In this document: one piece after another, positions 1 through 11,868 of the stretch
Numbering within the stretch: the first letter of the stretch is position 1
Layout: each line of letters begins with the position of its first letter
Assembly (NCBI GenBank): GCA_038496445.1
Contig: JALMLS010000548.1
Span: 186,001 to 250,000, forward strand
Direction of reading: 5' to 3'
Length of the DNA: 64,000 nucleotides
DNA from: Trichosphaerium sp. ATCC 40318
Lineage: Eukaryota; Discosea; Flabellinia; Trichosidae
The notes under the pieces: model-generated
Database searches by the model: none
What the model was told of the DNA's origin: nothing
What the model saw: only the letters and a program-made list of their open reading frames with translations
Program-made: the position numbers and the translations under genes

Positions 1-3000
1 ACAATATCATAAGGAATATTGGCTTCAGCCAATAGTACATTAAGTTGTCCAGGCATACGACCAGCAACTGGGTGAATAGCAAAACGTACAGTCTTGCCTA
101 CAGGTAGAAAAAAGTAAACCATATTGATCACATGAATAAAAAAATTAAGCATACCTTGGTCACGAAGCATCTTTGTTACCTCAGCAACAGCGTATTGTGC
201 CTTAGCTACAGCTAGACCATATCCAGGTACAATAATAATACTAAAAAATAGAAACGATTAGTCAAACAATCAGCGAAGAAGGTGTACGATGACACTATCA
301 AGTTGTCAAAGACGTACCTGTTAGCATCTGCAATAAGTTCAGCAGCTCCCTTAACATCTACTTCAGTATGAGTTCCGGTGATCTCCATCTGTTTGCCTAG
401 GTGATACGTCAGTCAAAAGTGTTGGTGTTAAAGCATTCAAGCGTACCCTTGGACAAAGCACCATAACCACCGAATAGTACATTAAGTATACTTCTGTTCA
501 TGGCGATGCACATAATGTATGATAGAATAGCTCCTGAACTACCGACTAAGGCACCAACAATAATCAAGAGATCATTTTGAAGCATGAATCCCTTGGCGTC
601 AATGTTAGAAGAAAATAGAAACAATCACGTGAGCAGCCTGAAAATAAAGGCCAAAACGATTCTGTTCTATAAGACGCTAGTAAAATATGGTACATACCTC
701 TGCGCAAAGAGCCCATCCAGAGTAACTGTTGAGCACAGTAATGACAACCTTGAAAAAGACGTAAAAAAAATGAACACAACAGACTTCTCAAATACATACC
801 GGCATATCAGCTCCACCAATAGCATTTGTAGTAGTGACACCAAGGATGAATGAAAGAGCAGTAGTACCAGCAAGATATGTTAAACCAACAGCGTAACTCC
901 TAAATAGGAACAAGATAAGTACCAAAACAAAAAAAAACAAGAAAAAAGCACGTGGGCGCTACGAAAAGATACTTGAACATAATTAGGGTCTTTAGGAACA
1001 TACCCTGTGGCCATGTATGCAACCAATAGGCCAACATTGGCTAGAGCCATTGTAGCATTACTGAAGTTATGCATTGGTATCTTAACTGGTTTTGAAGACA
1101 TCTTTCCATCAAGTTTTGCGTAAGCAATCAAAGAACCAGTAAATGTGACACCACCAATGAAAGATCCAAAGAATATTGCAGCCTAAAAGAAAAGCTTAGA
1201 CACCAGAATTTACCTTCTAAAAAACAATTTGTCACGCATTTCTTACCTTGTGTACAACTTCCAAGTCATGTCCAGCCATGAAATTGGCAAAAGAAATCAT
1301 AACAGCAGCAAGACCAACGAAACTATTGAAAAAAAGTTAAATTTCTGAGTGCTGGATCGAAATAAATTAATAATACCTATGGAATAAAGCAGTCAATTGT
1401 GGAAGCTCTGTGATTTGTACTTTCTGAGAAATGTACATACCAATCTAAAAGTACAAACAATAAGAAAAAAATATCAAGGCAAGTAAGTAGTTTTCTCTGG
1501 ATTGTTTTAAAATAAGTACGTACTCCTGCACCAGCAATTCCAGCGATAGCGATTTGAGTCAAAAGTGCAGCATTGATAGGCATAGTAATAAGTGCAGCGA
1601 ATATACCGATAGACACACCAACCATACCAAAGATATTACCTCTTCTCGATGTTGTCTAAAAAAAACAATAAACAATACATCGTTCAATCTTTGACTGCTT
1701 TTTGGTACCTGAGCAGAAAGACCTTTCAACGAACCGATACAGAAAGCAGATGCGATCAAGTATCCCATTTGTACGTATAGTCCTAATCCAGTAGCTGCGG
1801 CATAGACGAAAGCACCAATAAATCCAATACCAGGAATCTGAACACGTGTTAGTTTGACCAAGATACAAGCACACAAAACAAAGCTCAAAAGAACCTCAAA
1901 CGTCTTTCGAAAGAGGGAAATATTAGCCACTTACGATATACATTGGACTGTAATCTGGAGGATCCGTGTCACGTTTAAACATATCCAACATACGTCTTGT
2001 AATATTAAATCCACCAAAGACGTTAATTGTCGATATAAAAACAGCGCCCATTGCTAATAGCGAAGACGTAGTTGTAGGCAAAACAGACGCTGGCGAAAGC
2101 AACAGTAAACCACCTAAAGAAACAAAAGTTATTGCCTGCATGAAAAAAGAAGGGAAAGAAGCATGCAGAAAAAAATCAGAAAATAACTCTTAGTTCGTCA
2201 CATGGTGGATGCAGTATCACGTGGTGTACATACCTACTACTACAATACCAGAGATAGCGTTTGTGACAGACATAAGAGGAGAGTGAAGTGCCGGTGTTAC
2301 TTCCCAAACAACCTGATAACCAACTAGACAAGCAAGAAAGAAGGTTGTAAAGCTGAACATGAATGAAGGTGGAGTTGTCATTGCTAATGATATTATAGTA
2401 GCCAACACAAATGCAGTAGCCGAAGCTCCCTTTAGAGATGTCATAAAAGCACTTGGAGGCTCCTAGAAAAAGACTTAGAGTATGAAACAAAGTAAAGCAA
2501 CAGCTTACTTTGACTTCCTCTTTTTGTACTTCAGGTGGTGCTTCTTTCTTGACTGGTGTAGGTTCAATCCTCTTTGGTGGTGGATACATCATTTTTCCTT
2601 CCTCCAATACCAAAGAACCACGTGCTACCTAGAAGAAAATGTCAATAAAAGTGCAAAATCTCTGATTTAAACAAAATAACACGTACAATATCGTCATGGT
2701 CAATATGGTGTCTACCTTTAGGTCCAACAGCGAGAAGGAACTTCGTGATGTTATTGGAGTATAGAGTAGAAGATTGTGTTGGAAGACGAGAAGGTAAATC
2801 AGTATAACCGATGATTACGACGCCAGAAGGCGTTCTGTAAAGTTCGCCTTTAGTAGCGTTAATACAACATGTAGGATTAATCAATAATCTTTTTCTACTT
2901 ACCTGGTTTAGTGAGTGCACAATTTCCACCTGCTTCAGCAGCTAAATCTACAATAACAGAACCAGGTTTCATGGATTTAACCTGTAGAAAAAAACAGTAA

Positions 3001-5192
3001 GAACAAAGAAAAAAATAAGAACGGTGTTCCATTGCTTACCATTTCTTCGGTGATTAGGCGAGGTGCAGGTTTTCCTGGGATCTAAAGGAGTTAGACTTTG
3101 GAGTCTCATTGAAAAAGAAAGGGCTGCATGAATACGTACTAACGCTGTAGTAATAATAATATCAACTTCCTTGGCTTGTTTTGCAAACAATGCCATTTCA
3201 GCTTCAATGAACTCTTTTGACATTTCCTTGGCATATCCTAAACAATCACCGTTAATTAATTGACATACTGAAATTAATGGTGTTTTAAAAGCTAAAACAC
3301 TAATGACATACCTCCTTGACCTTCACCAGACTCCTCAATCTCAACTGTTAAGAATTCTGCTCCCATGGATTCTACTTGTTCTCTTGCAGCTTCACGAGTA
3401 TCGAATGAACGTACAATAGCACCCATGTTCTTGAAACCATGATTAGTGTTTATATAACAAAAAGAATTAATGTACCTTGGCTGTACCAGCAGCTGATAGA
3501 CCAGCAACACCAGCACCAATGATAAGTACCTTAAAACCATGTTAAGTCAACAGTCTTTTATCCAGGATTTGAAATCACGAACCTTAGCAGGCGGAATACG
3601 TCCTGCAGCTGTTATCTGACCAGTAAAGAACCTTCCAAAGTGGTTGGCTGCTTCAATTACTGCCTTGTAACCAGCAATGTTCGCCATCGAACTCAAAGCG
3701 TCATACGCTAAACACAACAATCAATTTGGACTCATGTAGAAATACGCAACCGTACTTTGAGCTATGGTTGTTCTAGGGATGCAATCCATGGCTAGTACAG
3801 TAGCTTGCTTTGCTGCAAGTTTTGCTACGATATCCTTTTGCTGAGCTGGCCATATGAAACTACAAATCACGTTAGAAAGAAATACCACGTGAGTGTTTTC
3901 GTCACATGCCTAACTAGTCGCGCTTTTTCTTTGAGTAAATCGACTTCATGACATCCAAGCGCTTTGTTTTCCTCAGGTGGCCTCACCTTACGCATTTATA
4001 AGCCTATTGGAATATGAACTCAGACGAAATGTTACCTTTAAAACAATATCAGCGTGAAATGCTTTTTTCGCGTCAACAATCTCAGCACCGGCAGCCTTAT
4101 AGTCCTCATCGTAGAATTCAGCCTTTGCACCTAACGATAGATGAGAGGGAAGCGATTTAAGACAATTTACCAGCTCCAGCCTCTACAAAGAGTTTAAAAC
4201 CCTCTTTAATAAGCTTCTTAACGTTCTCAGGGTGAAGAGATACACGTTGTTCCCTGTCATGTATTTCCCGCGGTACGCCAATCGTTAAATCAGAATAAGG
4301 GATGCCTACAACGTCATTAGAACAAATAATCGACTTTTAACAACTCACCCAACTCTTCCACAATATCTTTTTGTGCGTCAGTAGCGTATCCACGAGGGAA
4401 GATTGTGGTCCAATTGTCTAGCGAGAATAGTAAGCACAAAGCTAAAAATGACGTTTTTTTAAACCGCCCAAACAACAAATTCTTTCACGTTTTTTTTTGT
4501 TCATGTCGTTTAACACTTCGTACAGCTATTATTGCCGGAATAACGCATTAACCCTTTAACACCTGTAGTAGCATTTTTCCCATAATGCATTACAGTGAGT
4601 GGCCGTAACCAGTTTTTAAGCTTTCCCTACAAACAATCAAAAAAAAATCAAAAAAAACAAAGGAGAAAAAATATCTTACGCTCTTAGCTATATTGATATG
4701 TTGTCCATTATCGGCATTAGTACGTGTAACACCAGCTCTCTTTGGTGCTTTTGCTTGATCTATACAATAAACAAGTGAGAAAAAGTGTCAGGAAGCTAGA
4801 AAATCGAACAAAACTGGTTTTTGTAGCTGTGATAGAAAAAAAGTTTTATAAAGTGTCAAGTAGGCCTAACGCCGTTTAAAAAACCGTTATTTTATCCGCC
4901 CTTTGACGTACATTTCTTTCTTGCGAAGTTGTTGGTTCTGTTAAACCCTCCTGTGGCTCCCAAGCGCTGACCTATTTAAAACAATGGTAAACAAGATAGA
5001 TTTGAAGTGTTTTGTATGATTGAAAAGCTTTTTACAGCGAGCCGTTGAAGATCTAACCGACAACGTGATAACGCTTCAAAAAGGGCGTAGGTATATGTCA
5101 GAGGCACCGCCAATACATTGCGGGTAAAGCTAAACCTATATCTATCCGTTTAACGTACCGGCAGCTCCAAACTTGCTTGGTACTTGACCCAT
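1..5192 (-). CDS. NNT: Proton-translocating NAD(P)+ transhydrogenase, 3' partial
   Basis: Transfers hydride between NADH and NADP+ at the cost of proton movement across the mitochondrial inner membrane, making NADPH. Reading leftward, exon 1 (ATG at 5192) begins [11 protein letters not shown] and joins a basic, Arg-rich stretch that fits a mitochondrial presequence. Next comes the alanine-dehydrogenase/PNT domain (about 4440-3560; [21 protein letters not shown]-like block), then the Rossmann part with [13 protein letters not shown]-type sequence (about 3480-3530). The alpha membrane segment is at 2620-2180, and the beta membrane part plus the start of the NADP-binding domain at 2140-1 ([20 protein letters not shown] at the edge). 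The order is alpha then beta in one chain, as in animals, not the beta-alpha order known from some parasites. About 100-120 C-terminal residues lie beyond the window. At least 15 short introns split it. Very sure of family; exact exon ends less so. Confidence 0.95.
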
Positions 5193-6103
5193 ACTATCAC
5201 AACGCGGTTAAAATAAGATGTAACTGTAAGGTGCTGCGAACGTGACTTGTTGTGTCGATTATTGACGAAAAAAACGGACAATTCTTTTAGTTTAGAAAAT
5301 GTAAACAAAAAAACAGTTGAATCGTCATTGCAAGCTAAAGTACACAGGTAAAGATACTCAGGTTTGTTCCCACAAGTTAGTAGTAGTTCGTGGCCTTGAT
5401 TGTAGAAACTGGCCCGCTAGTGAAGGATTTGACGTGAAATAACGCCAGATTTTCGAGACCGTTTATGAACATAGGCAGCCTTTTGCAACTCTGCGAGCTC
5501 CACTATTAGTGTATCCTTACGGAGTACTTTACGTGAGCATAAGTACAGAAAGCCACATGCGTGCTACAAGTTGGAGTGGCTGTTAAAAAGTAGGCTTAGC
5601 GTTAAAATAAACAAGCGCTATTTCAGGTCAAATCCGAAGTTCTGCTATTTTCGAATTGAAAAGAAAACAGAATAAAACAACTTTAATGAATGCCACCAAT
5701 GCCGATCTCTTATCAATCAGTCAATCGTGTTGTTAGCGGTAAAGTCCGTAAGATATAAACGAGACCCAAGTTAGGTACGTGCTTTTTATTTGACTTCTAC
5801 TTTGTTACGACACGAAGGTTTGCACTATGTATTGAGAAACTAGAAGAAATCAGCGTCGCTGTGCACTTATTCAAAACAGCTCGTTTAGCGTAGTCACACG
5901 TGAGGCTAAAACAAGATCCAGAAAAGTTTAAGGTTCACCACACTCCAGAGTGAGTGTGTTAATACGTTTTGTATAGCGTAGTGGTTCGTACGCGACAGCA
6001 ATGCGGCCCAAAAATAGAGACTGAGAAAATAATCACGTGATTGGCTAAGGATCGTTTTTGTTTTTCAGATTAAGACCAGTTTGCACAACTAACAACACCT
6101 CAG
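5193..6103. other. Intergenic region, no gene seen
   Basis: About 910 bp between the transhydrogenase start codon and the next + strand start. I see no open exon of convincing length on either strand. It holds a CACACGTGAG site near 5900 and a perfect ATCACGTGAT palindrome at 6032-6041, about 60 bp before the next gene. It probably contains both divergent promoters. Confidence 0.5.
6032..6041. promoter_or_regulatory. ATCACGTGAT palindrome (E-box type)
   Basis: Perfect 10-bp palindrome with a CACGTG core, one of five exact copies in the window (others at 16692, 21029, 24777 and 35763). The core is the recognition site of bHLH/bZIP factors in known eukaryotes. A regulatory role here is inference from recurrence and position upstream of a start codon. 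Confidence 0.4.
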
Positions 6104-6475
6104 ATGGAACAAACAGTAGTAATACGATTAAGCATAAGTACAATCTCCTTCAATTGACATCTTCTAACCACTTTGACAGCACAGACGCCTAAGGTCTGTA
6201 CAATACACTCTACACCCTCCATAGAGCCATACAGTACAGGACTTGCCTCATTGTTAATAGAAAAATCAAGCAGGCTGTCCGACAAAGATAAGGAGACGAT
6301 AAAATGGGTTTCTATACCAGATGGAATGATGCTGAGAGGTATTAAATTCCCGATGCGGTCTTTGGTATTACCAGCGCTGATAATACAATATTTCCTATCT
6401 CAAGGGTTTACCCTCGTCAGTGAAGTACTCGCTGGTCCAACTGTCATGACATTCGCAAAAATACATTGTCAATAA
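6104..6475 (+). CDS. Small hypothetical protein
   Basis: Model: exon 1 6104-6137 (MEQTVVIRLSI), a 42-nt intron with a GTACAA donor ending TTGACAG, then one exon to a TAA at 6475, giving about 112 residues. The 3' exon is open and codes for a mixed polar/hydrophobic protein (KETIKWVSIPDGMMLRGIKF). No signal peptide, repeat or known motif is recognised. The intron removes an in-frame stop, which supports the splice model. The ORF could still be fortuitous. Confidence 0.45.
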
Positions 6476-6838
6476 AACGAGTTTACCCTTCTGATATAAA
6501 AAAGTGTAAACTGTCAGTCTAGTGGTAGTGGTGAGATAAAACGTGAGTCTCTCTGGTTTTGTTGAACAATACAATCGACCGTTAAACAGAACTTTGAAAA
6601 ATGTGCAAGTTTCCAGCTATTTAGCAAGGGTAACAAAAAAAGTGTCAAATAATTTGCTCAAACAAGCATACTACAACTTACTCCTAGCACTGTACCTTTC
6701 CTTAAACTACCAAACCAACGCCTATATTTACTTACTGACACCAAGCCGATATTGACTAATCATGTACATTGATTCCTTTATTAAAACAAAAGAAAACAAA
6801 AGCTTCTGGAAATGTTTTGTAAAACAAGATTTTTTTTT
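6476..6838. other. Intergenic tail region
   Basis: Convergent 3' flanks of the small hypothetical gene and the 7TM gene. A run of open codons at 6543-6755 starts only with GTG and resembles nothing I know, so I do not call it a gene. T-rich sequence at 6830-6838 directly abuts the stop of the minus-strand gene. Confidence 0.4.
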
Positions 6839-9714
6839 TCAAACATTTAGTTCTGTGTCTAGTGTTGCATTTGCTGGTGGACTACCACCCCATTCTGAAT
6901 CATCTTGTTGAACCAATGAAACTACAAAGCGCCCACGTGGGTTCTTTTTAACTAGCTCTACAACTTCTTCATCATCTTCTAGTTCTTTACCTTTATATAC
7001 AACAGAATCAATAGCACTTGCCTAAAAAGCTCTCGGTTATGTTTGACTTTTTTGTTTTTGTTTCAAGGACATGACGTCCCGTACCTGGTTAAGGCCACAT
7101 ACTTCTTGTGCCTTTATGTGAGCTTTTAAATCACTGACATCAATGCCAGTGAATGATAATGATACTGCTTCAGTACCAGGAATCTTAATAGAAACAACTA
7201 AAAGACAGAAAAATAAGTAACGAAACTACGGCTTTTTTTGAAACTAAAAAAAAGTGAAAACAAAAACAACTTACCAATGGCGTCACCGCCTCCATTGGAG
7301 CTATCATCTCCCGCAGATGATATACCATTGTTAAGCTGAACATGTGATTTGCTTGGATTATCAGCCTCAATAGTTGCAGCAGCTGCAGGGACACTGCCAT
7401 AGACAGTATTTCCGTTATTTGTATCAGCATCAATCTTTACGCTTTTCTCTGATTCTTCAAGAGCAGCGTCCTTATCAGGCGGCATGCCTTTGTAGTCAGT
7501 TACATCACCTTCATCTTCTTTTGTTTTTATTCTATCCCTTTCAGATAGTAGAATAGGTTCTTCTTCTGATACATTAGAGGCTCCATTTGTCAACGTATCA
7601 GATAAAAGGAATGTTGTAAGTATCGATACAATAATATTTATAAAAAAGGCAAAAAAGAAGATTGTCCAAGCTCCTACAAGTCATAAAATTAGCCAATATT
7701 TCACATACACCAATTTAAAAACAAATATGTTCATTGCAGTTTGTTTGCTTTTAGGAAGAAGCAATGAAAGAAGTGATATTTATGAAAACAAAGTTGAAGT
7801 TTAATAAAAAACGAACCGACTGGAGAAGCAGACAATGGCGTCAGAAAGAACCCTACTAGTCCAATAGCAGCCAAAGAGAACAGAGACACTGCAAGCGTTA
7901 GCCTACTTGTTTTTACAAACTGAACACGTGCTGCAGAGCGACGTGTGATGGCGTGTTTGTATGTTAAATTAGGTGATAAATAAGTTATCACTATAAGAAG
8001 CGAGAATACAAGTTTTACGATTAGAAATACAAGTAATGATATGTAAAACACGAAAGATGAACGAGGATCAGTTATACCTAATAGATTAAGTGTAAGAAAT
8101 CTAACTTATGGTGTATAAAAAGTTCAGATTTGATTCTTTGAAAATAAAAGCCACAGTACACTTGTCACACGTGTTGGGTTCTTTTTGCGATGCGCTGTGG
8201 TATTAATGGTTTGGGAATTTGGACTTACCGTCATTGATATTTAGAGCCCTTAGTACACCGAATATAAGTTCGAAGATAAATACACCAACAATACCACCAA
8301 CCCAAACACGTGAGTGGTTTGTTACTAGTGTATGAATCTTTCCAGCTATTCCTGAAGGAGTTGAAATGATTTGTTGCCTAAAATAGTGAGTATTGTGTCA
8401 ACATAAGAAAGATGACTTTGTAAACTATCATCAAGCATAATTCAGAAAAACAACAACGTACAGGTAAGTGAAAACAAGCATCAAAGAAGCATTTGTGAGC
8501 GGGTTCAATAACAGGAAAATAAATTGATGATGAAAGTCAACACCATTAAAGTATGGCATTGTTAGTACATTACGAATACGTGGTCTAGGTGCAATAACAA
8601 AATACAATGCACGAACTAATATACAAAGTCAGATTTGACAAAAATACAAAAAAAAAGTAAAAAAACAGCTATCGAGTTCAAGTGATTGATGAGTAAATAG
8701 AATGGATCTCTTCGATACAAATAAACACCACGATTTTTCTATACTCAAATCAGAGTAAAAGACTTGCAAATAGACTAATTTTTCTGACGTCACAAGGCGA
8801 AAAACATTAAACGAAAAAAGTGTCAAAAAAAAAAAAAGAAGAAATGAACGTACCAATATTAGTTATAAGTTCTAGTGTGAGTATAAAGTACCCTAAAGGC
8901 ACACTACATCCAAACCGTGTAAAAAATAATAGTAGCTTATAGAAAGCAATAGCTACACCAACAGCAGCACCTAAACCAAGTATACTCTGCCATACATAAA
9001 CCGCAGGTGAATTCTCACTTTTTATCCATCCGTTTTCGCTGTCTACAAAAACTCAAATGTCAATAAACAACATCACCTCTTTTGTCGAACCTGTGTTGTC
9101 GATGTCCACACTGACATTCGCATTTTGGTTTAAAATCTGCCTCAGAGCACTTGCATCACCCTCTGAAATGCCAAGGATAGGGAAAATAAAGTTATCGCCG
9201 TCTGGGAGGGTATATTGCGTCCGGCCAGGCGTGCCTGTAGTTATTGTACTTAGCAACATACAAAACAGTACGTGGCTTGGTTAATATGACGTACCATCAT
9301 CCTCCCAGAATATAGCTGCGAATGGAGGACCACGAGTTTGTAAAATAGTTAACTGATTTTCAATTGGTCGTGCAACCTCTAGTAATACGATTGTTCGGCG
9401 CAATTCAGTTGCAGTGACTGTAGCAAGATCACTTGCACTTATAAACAATAGTTCTCTTGTTCCAGCGCCTTCAAAACTTGTTGCAGCGCGTGCAATATCC
9501 AATGGAACTACAACCAAGGGCTCTAGATTAAATTGAATTTAGTTTGCAAAGGTTAGCACATAATACACCTACACCACGCACCTATAACACCCTCGGGGTT
9601 TGTCACTGTAAGTAAAGCGTTTGATACGCAAACAAATAAAAAAAGTAATAAAGCTGCCAACCGTTAGTACTTGAAACGTACAGTAAGGTGGTACCACATA
9701 CGCAGGGAAGGCAT
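6839..9714 (-). CDS. Secreted-ectodomain 7TM protein with ubiquitin-like tail
   Basis: Exon 1 is tiny (ATG at 9714, MPSL, GTATGT donor). Joining it to the next exon gives a clean signal peptide (MPSLPLLLFLFVCVSNA). An ectodomain of about 150 residues follows, resembling a protease-associated (PA) fold (PLVVVPLDIARAATSFEGAG; GPPFAAIFWEDDGT). Seven hydrophobic segments come next: AVYVWQSILGLGAAV, LGYFILTLELITN, FIFLLLNPLTN, VWVGGIVGVFIFELIF, VFYISLLVFLIVKLVFSLL, LAVSLFSLAAIGLVGFF and AWTIFFFAFFINII. The acidic/Ser-rich cytosolic stretch (about 7590-7200) leads to a C-terminal domain ending SVVYKGKELEDDEEVVEL, which looks ubiquitin-like. The topology suggests a surface receptor or an endomembrane protein. 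Ligand and function are not known. PA plus 7TM architecture is inferred by eye. Confidence 0.75.
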
Positions 9715-10026
9715 TTTATCACTTTTTACCATAATTTAGCCTTTATAAATAAATAATGCAACACCACCGACACAACGCACAGTTGTATTGGTTACGCGCG
9801 CTCGAAAATAACAGTGAACGCAGTTTTATACCTGCCTTAACCACAGTACAAAAACAAAAAATTGAAAGTTAACACAACGAGTAAAGTGATGGTAAAATCA
9901 AGCTCTTAGAGTACACTACAGATTCTCGTACAAAATTGAATAGCAAGTAGCCGAGCGTCAACACTAAATAATTCGTAACGCTCATGTTGGGGTCTTTTTT
10001 TTATAATGCTAGAGAGCAGTTAAACT
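9715..10026. other. Promoter-side spacer
   Basis: About 310 bp between the 7TM start codon and the stop of the next minus-strand gene. No coding stretch seen. It should contain the 7TM promoter and the terminator/poly(A) region of the upstream gene. Confidence 0.4.
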
Positions 10027-11576
10027 CTACCACTGTGGGTTCTTTCCTTGTTCTTCCAATTGCTTGTAGAGCTTGGCAACTTGGGCAACCTTCTTTGTAA
10101 ATGCTTGTTGTAATTCTACCCATTTAGCGGTAACATCAGTGTCGCTCAATTGCTTTTGGTTATCGCGCATCTATAATACAATTAACGCTTCATTTTTTGA
10201 ATGTAACTTGGGCAGCATACCATAGTGTCAAGTTCTTTGACCTCTTTTTTGTATTGTGCTTGTACCAAATCCTCAGATTGTGTCCTCTAAGTCAAAGTGA
10301 GTAATTCAAATAAGGAACAATATTTTTTGAATAAATTTCAGTTTAAAGCAAAGACAATTTGCTACATTTCGTACAGCCTTAAGGAGCTCCATCCAGTGCT
10401 TACGAGAAGCAGCGTTCTGTGTGTAATCAGTTACGCCATGAGGAAGACGAAGTTTATATCCTCTAAGACCTTCTTCGTACTATCCAACCGTTAATAAAAA
10501 AATAATAAAAACAACGCTAAAAAAAAGGCCTTAATTATACCTCAACAGTAAGTTGGAGCTTGTCGTCAGTAATCTTGAGTTGCTGAGCGACAGTCTTTCT
10601 GTAAAAATTCAAAATGCCAGCTTCGATTGGTTGAGGGACAACCAATTGTACGTCAACAATACCACTGTAAACCTACGTTACACGTTAAAAATAAATAAAA
10701 ATAACACGAGCGAAGCTGTTACAGCGATAGCTTTTCAAAAAAAAACGCACTTGGAATGCTTGAAGCAAAGCCTCAGCTACTTTGACCATAACTGCCATAT
10801 TAGTGGCTTTGATAAGTGGTTCTTGGAGGAGTTAGTGAAATCCATGCAGAAATGTATAATGTTTTTTTTTGAAGGCGCACCAATAAAGTATTTGACAGTT
10901 TCAGGCTTTAGGGTCTTGAAAATGTCTTGTCTCTTTTGAAGCTCTTCAAATTTGACTTGATCCTAACGCGGGTGTAAGAAAAGAAGTTTAGTGTAGGCGC
11001 GAAATAAGGCCACTAGCGTTGTAAAGCGAGGTAATGTGAGCTAATTGGTCGTTTTCTTTCATATTAACACTACTTCGTACCGAAGCGACCGTACAAAGGA
11101 CTACGGTGTCGAAATCTTCGTTTTTCTTGTTGTGGGCAACGATCCGTTTCAAGTCGCTTCCTACAGTAGCAAGGGAGGCTTTGGCGTTTACCATGCCATT
11201 AAAAATACTCTTGGCCAATCTACCATCCTCTCCAGTGATTGTCATTTCCACCTGTGCGAGTTTAGCAGATGTTGAAACAAAATAAAACAAAACTCACTTC
11301 AGAATCTTTGCTCTTTGCGACTGTCTTGTTTTTGGTCCACCACTCGTCCAATTGGCGAGATAATTTTTCTGAAGGAAACAATTGCTCCATGTTGGCGGAA
11401 ATAAATTCCATAGCGTCGTCACTGCCAGCAGCAATTTTCTCTGAGGCTATCCTTTCCAAGGCTGGGTTTGCATAATAGCGAACTTGAACACGTCTTTCAG
11501 CTCTACGGCCTTTTTGGGTTGCTTTTTTTGCAGCAACCGAAGCTCTGGCACGACAAGCGGTGCGTACGAGGTGCAT
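10027..11576 (-). CDS. Unrecognised, probably mitochondrial protein
   Basis: Start chosen at 11576, where MHLVRTACRARASVAAKKAT is Arg/Ala-rich and free of acidic residues, like a mitochondrial targeting peptide. At least seven exons follow. Recognisable blocks are LERIASEKIAAGSDDAMEF, VEMTITGEDGRLAKSIFNGM, VKFEELQKRQDIFKTLKPET, GIVDVQLVVPQPIEAGILNF, KLRLPHGVTDYTQNA, and a charged helical C terminus ending KQLEEQGKNPQW. The total is roughly 350 residues, with no transmembrane segment. I compared it mentally with ATP-synthase OSCP and subunit d and found no convincing match. Targeting is inference; function unknown. Confidence 0.7.
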
Positions 11577-11868
11577 TTTTTTTTGAACTTGTGCCTTAGA
11601 ACAAATATCGCGTAAGGCAACCCAACCACAATACACGCTTTGCTAAAGGTTGCTTACAGCATCACCTGTCGTAAAAGACGGTTGAAAAACCTTGTTTGCG
11701 CTCACAAAAAAAAATTATCAAATCTGTTTGTTACAAACGTTGTAACGTATTGAGAATATGGACGTTAAAGCGTTATCGCGCAATTACTGCACACTTTTAT
11801 TTTGGTCGTCTTTTGTACTTGCTTAGTTACTCTCTGTCACTTTTCATATTATCTCTCGTACTCGCATT

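Noticed and set aside
6543-6755. 70-codon open frame on the plus strand
   Set aside because: Starts with GTG, has no motif and low complexity; no splice model links it to a neighbour.
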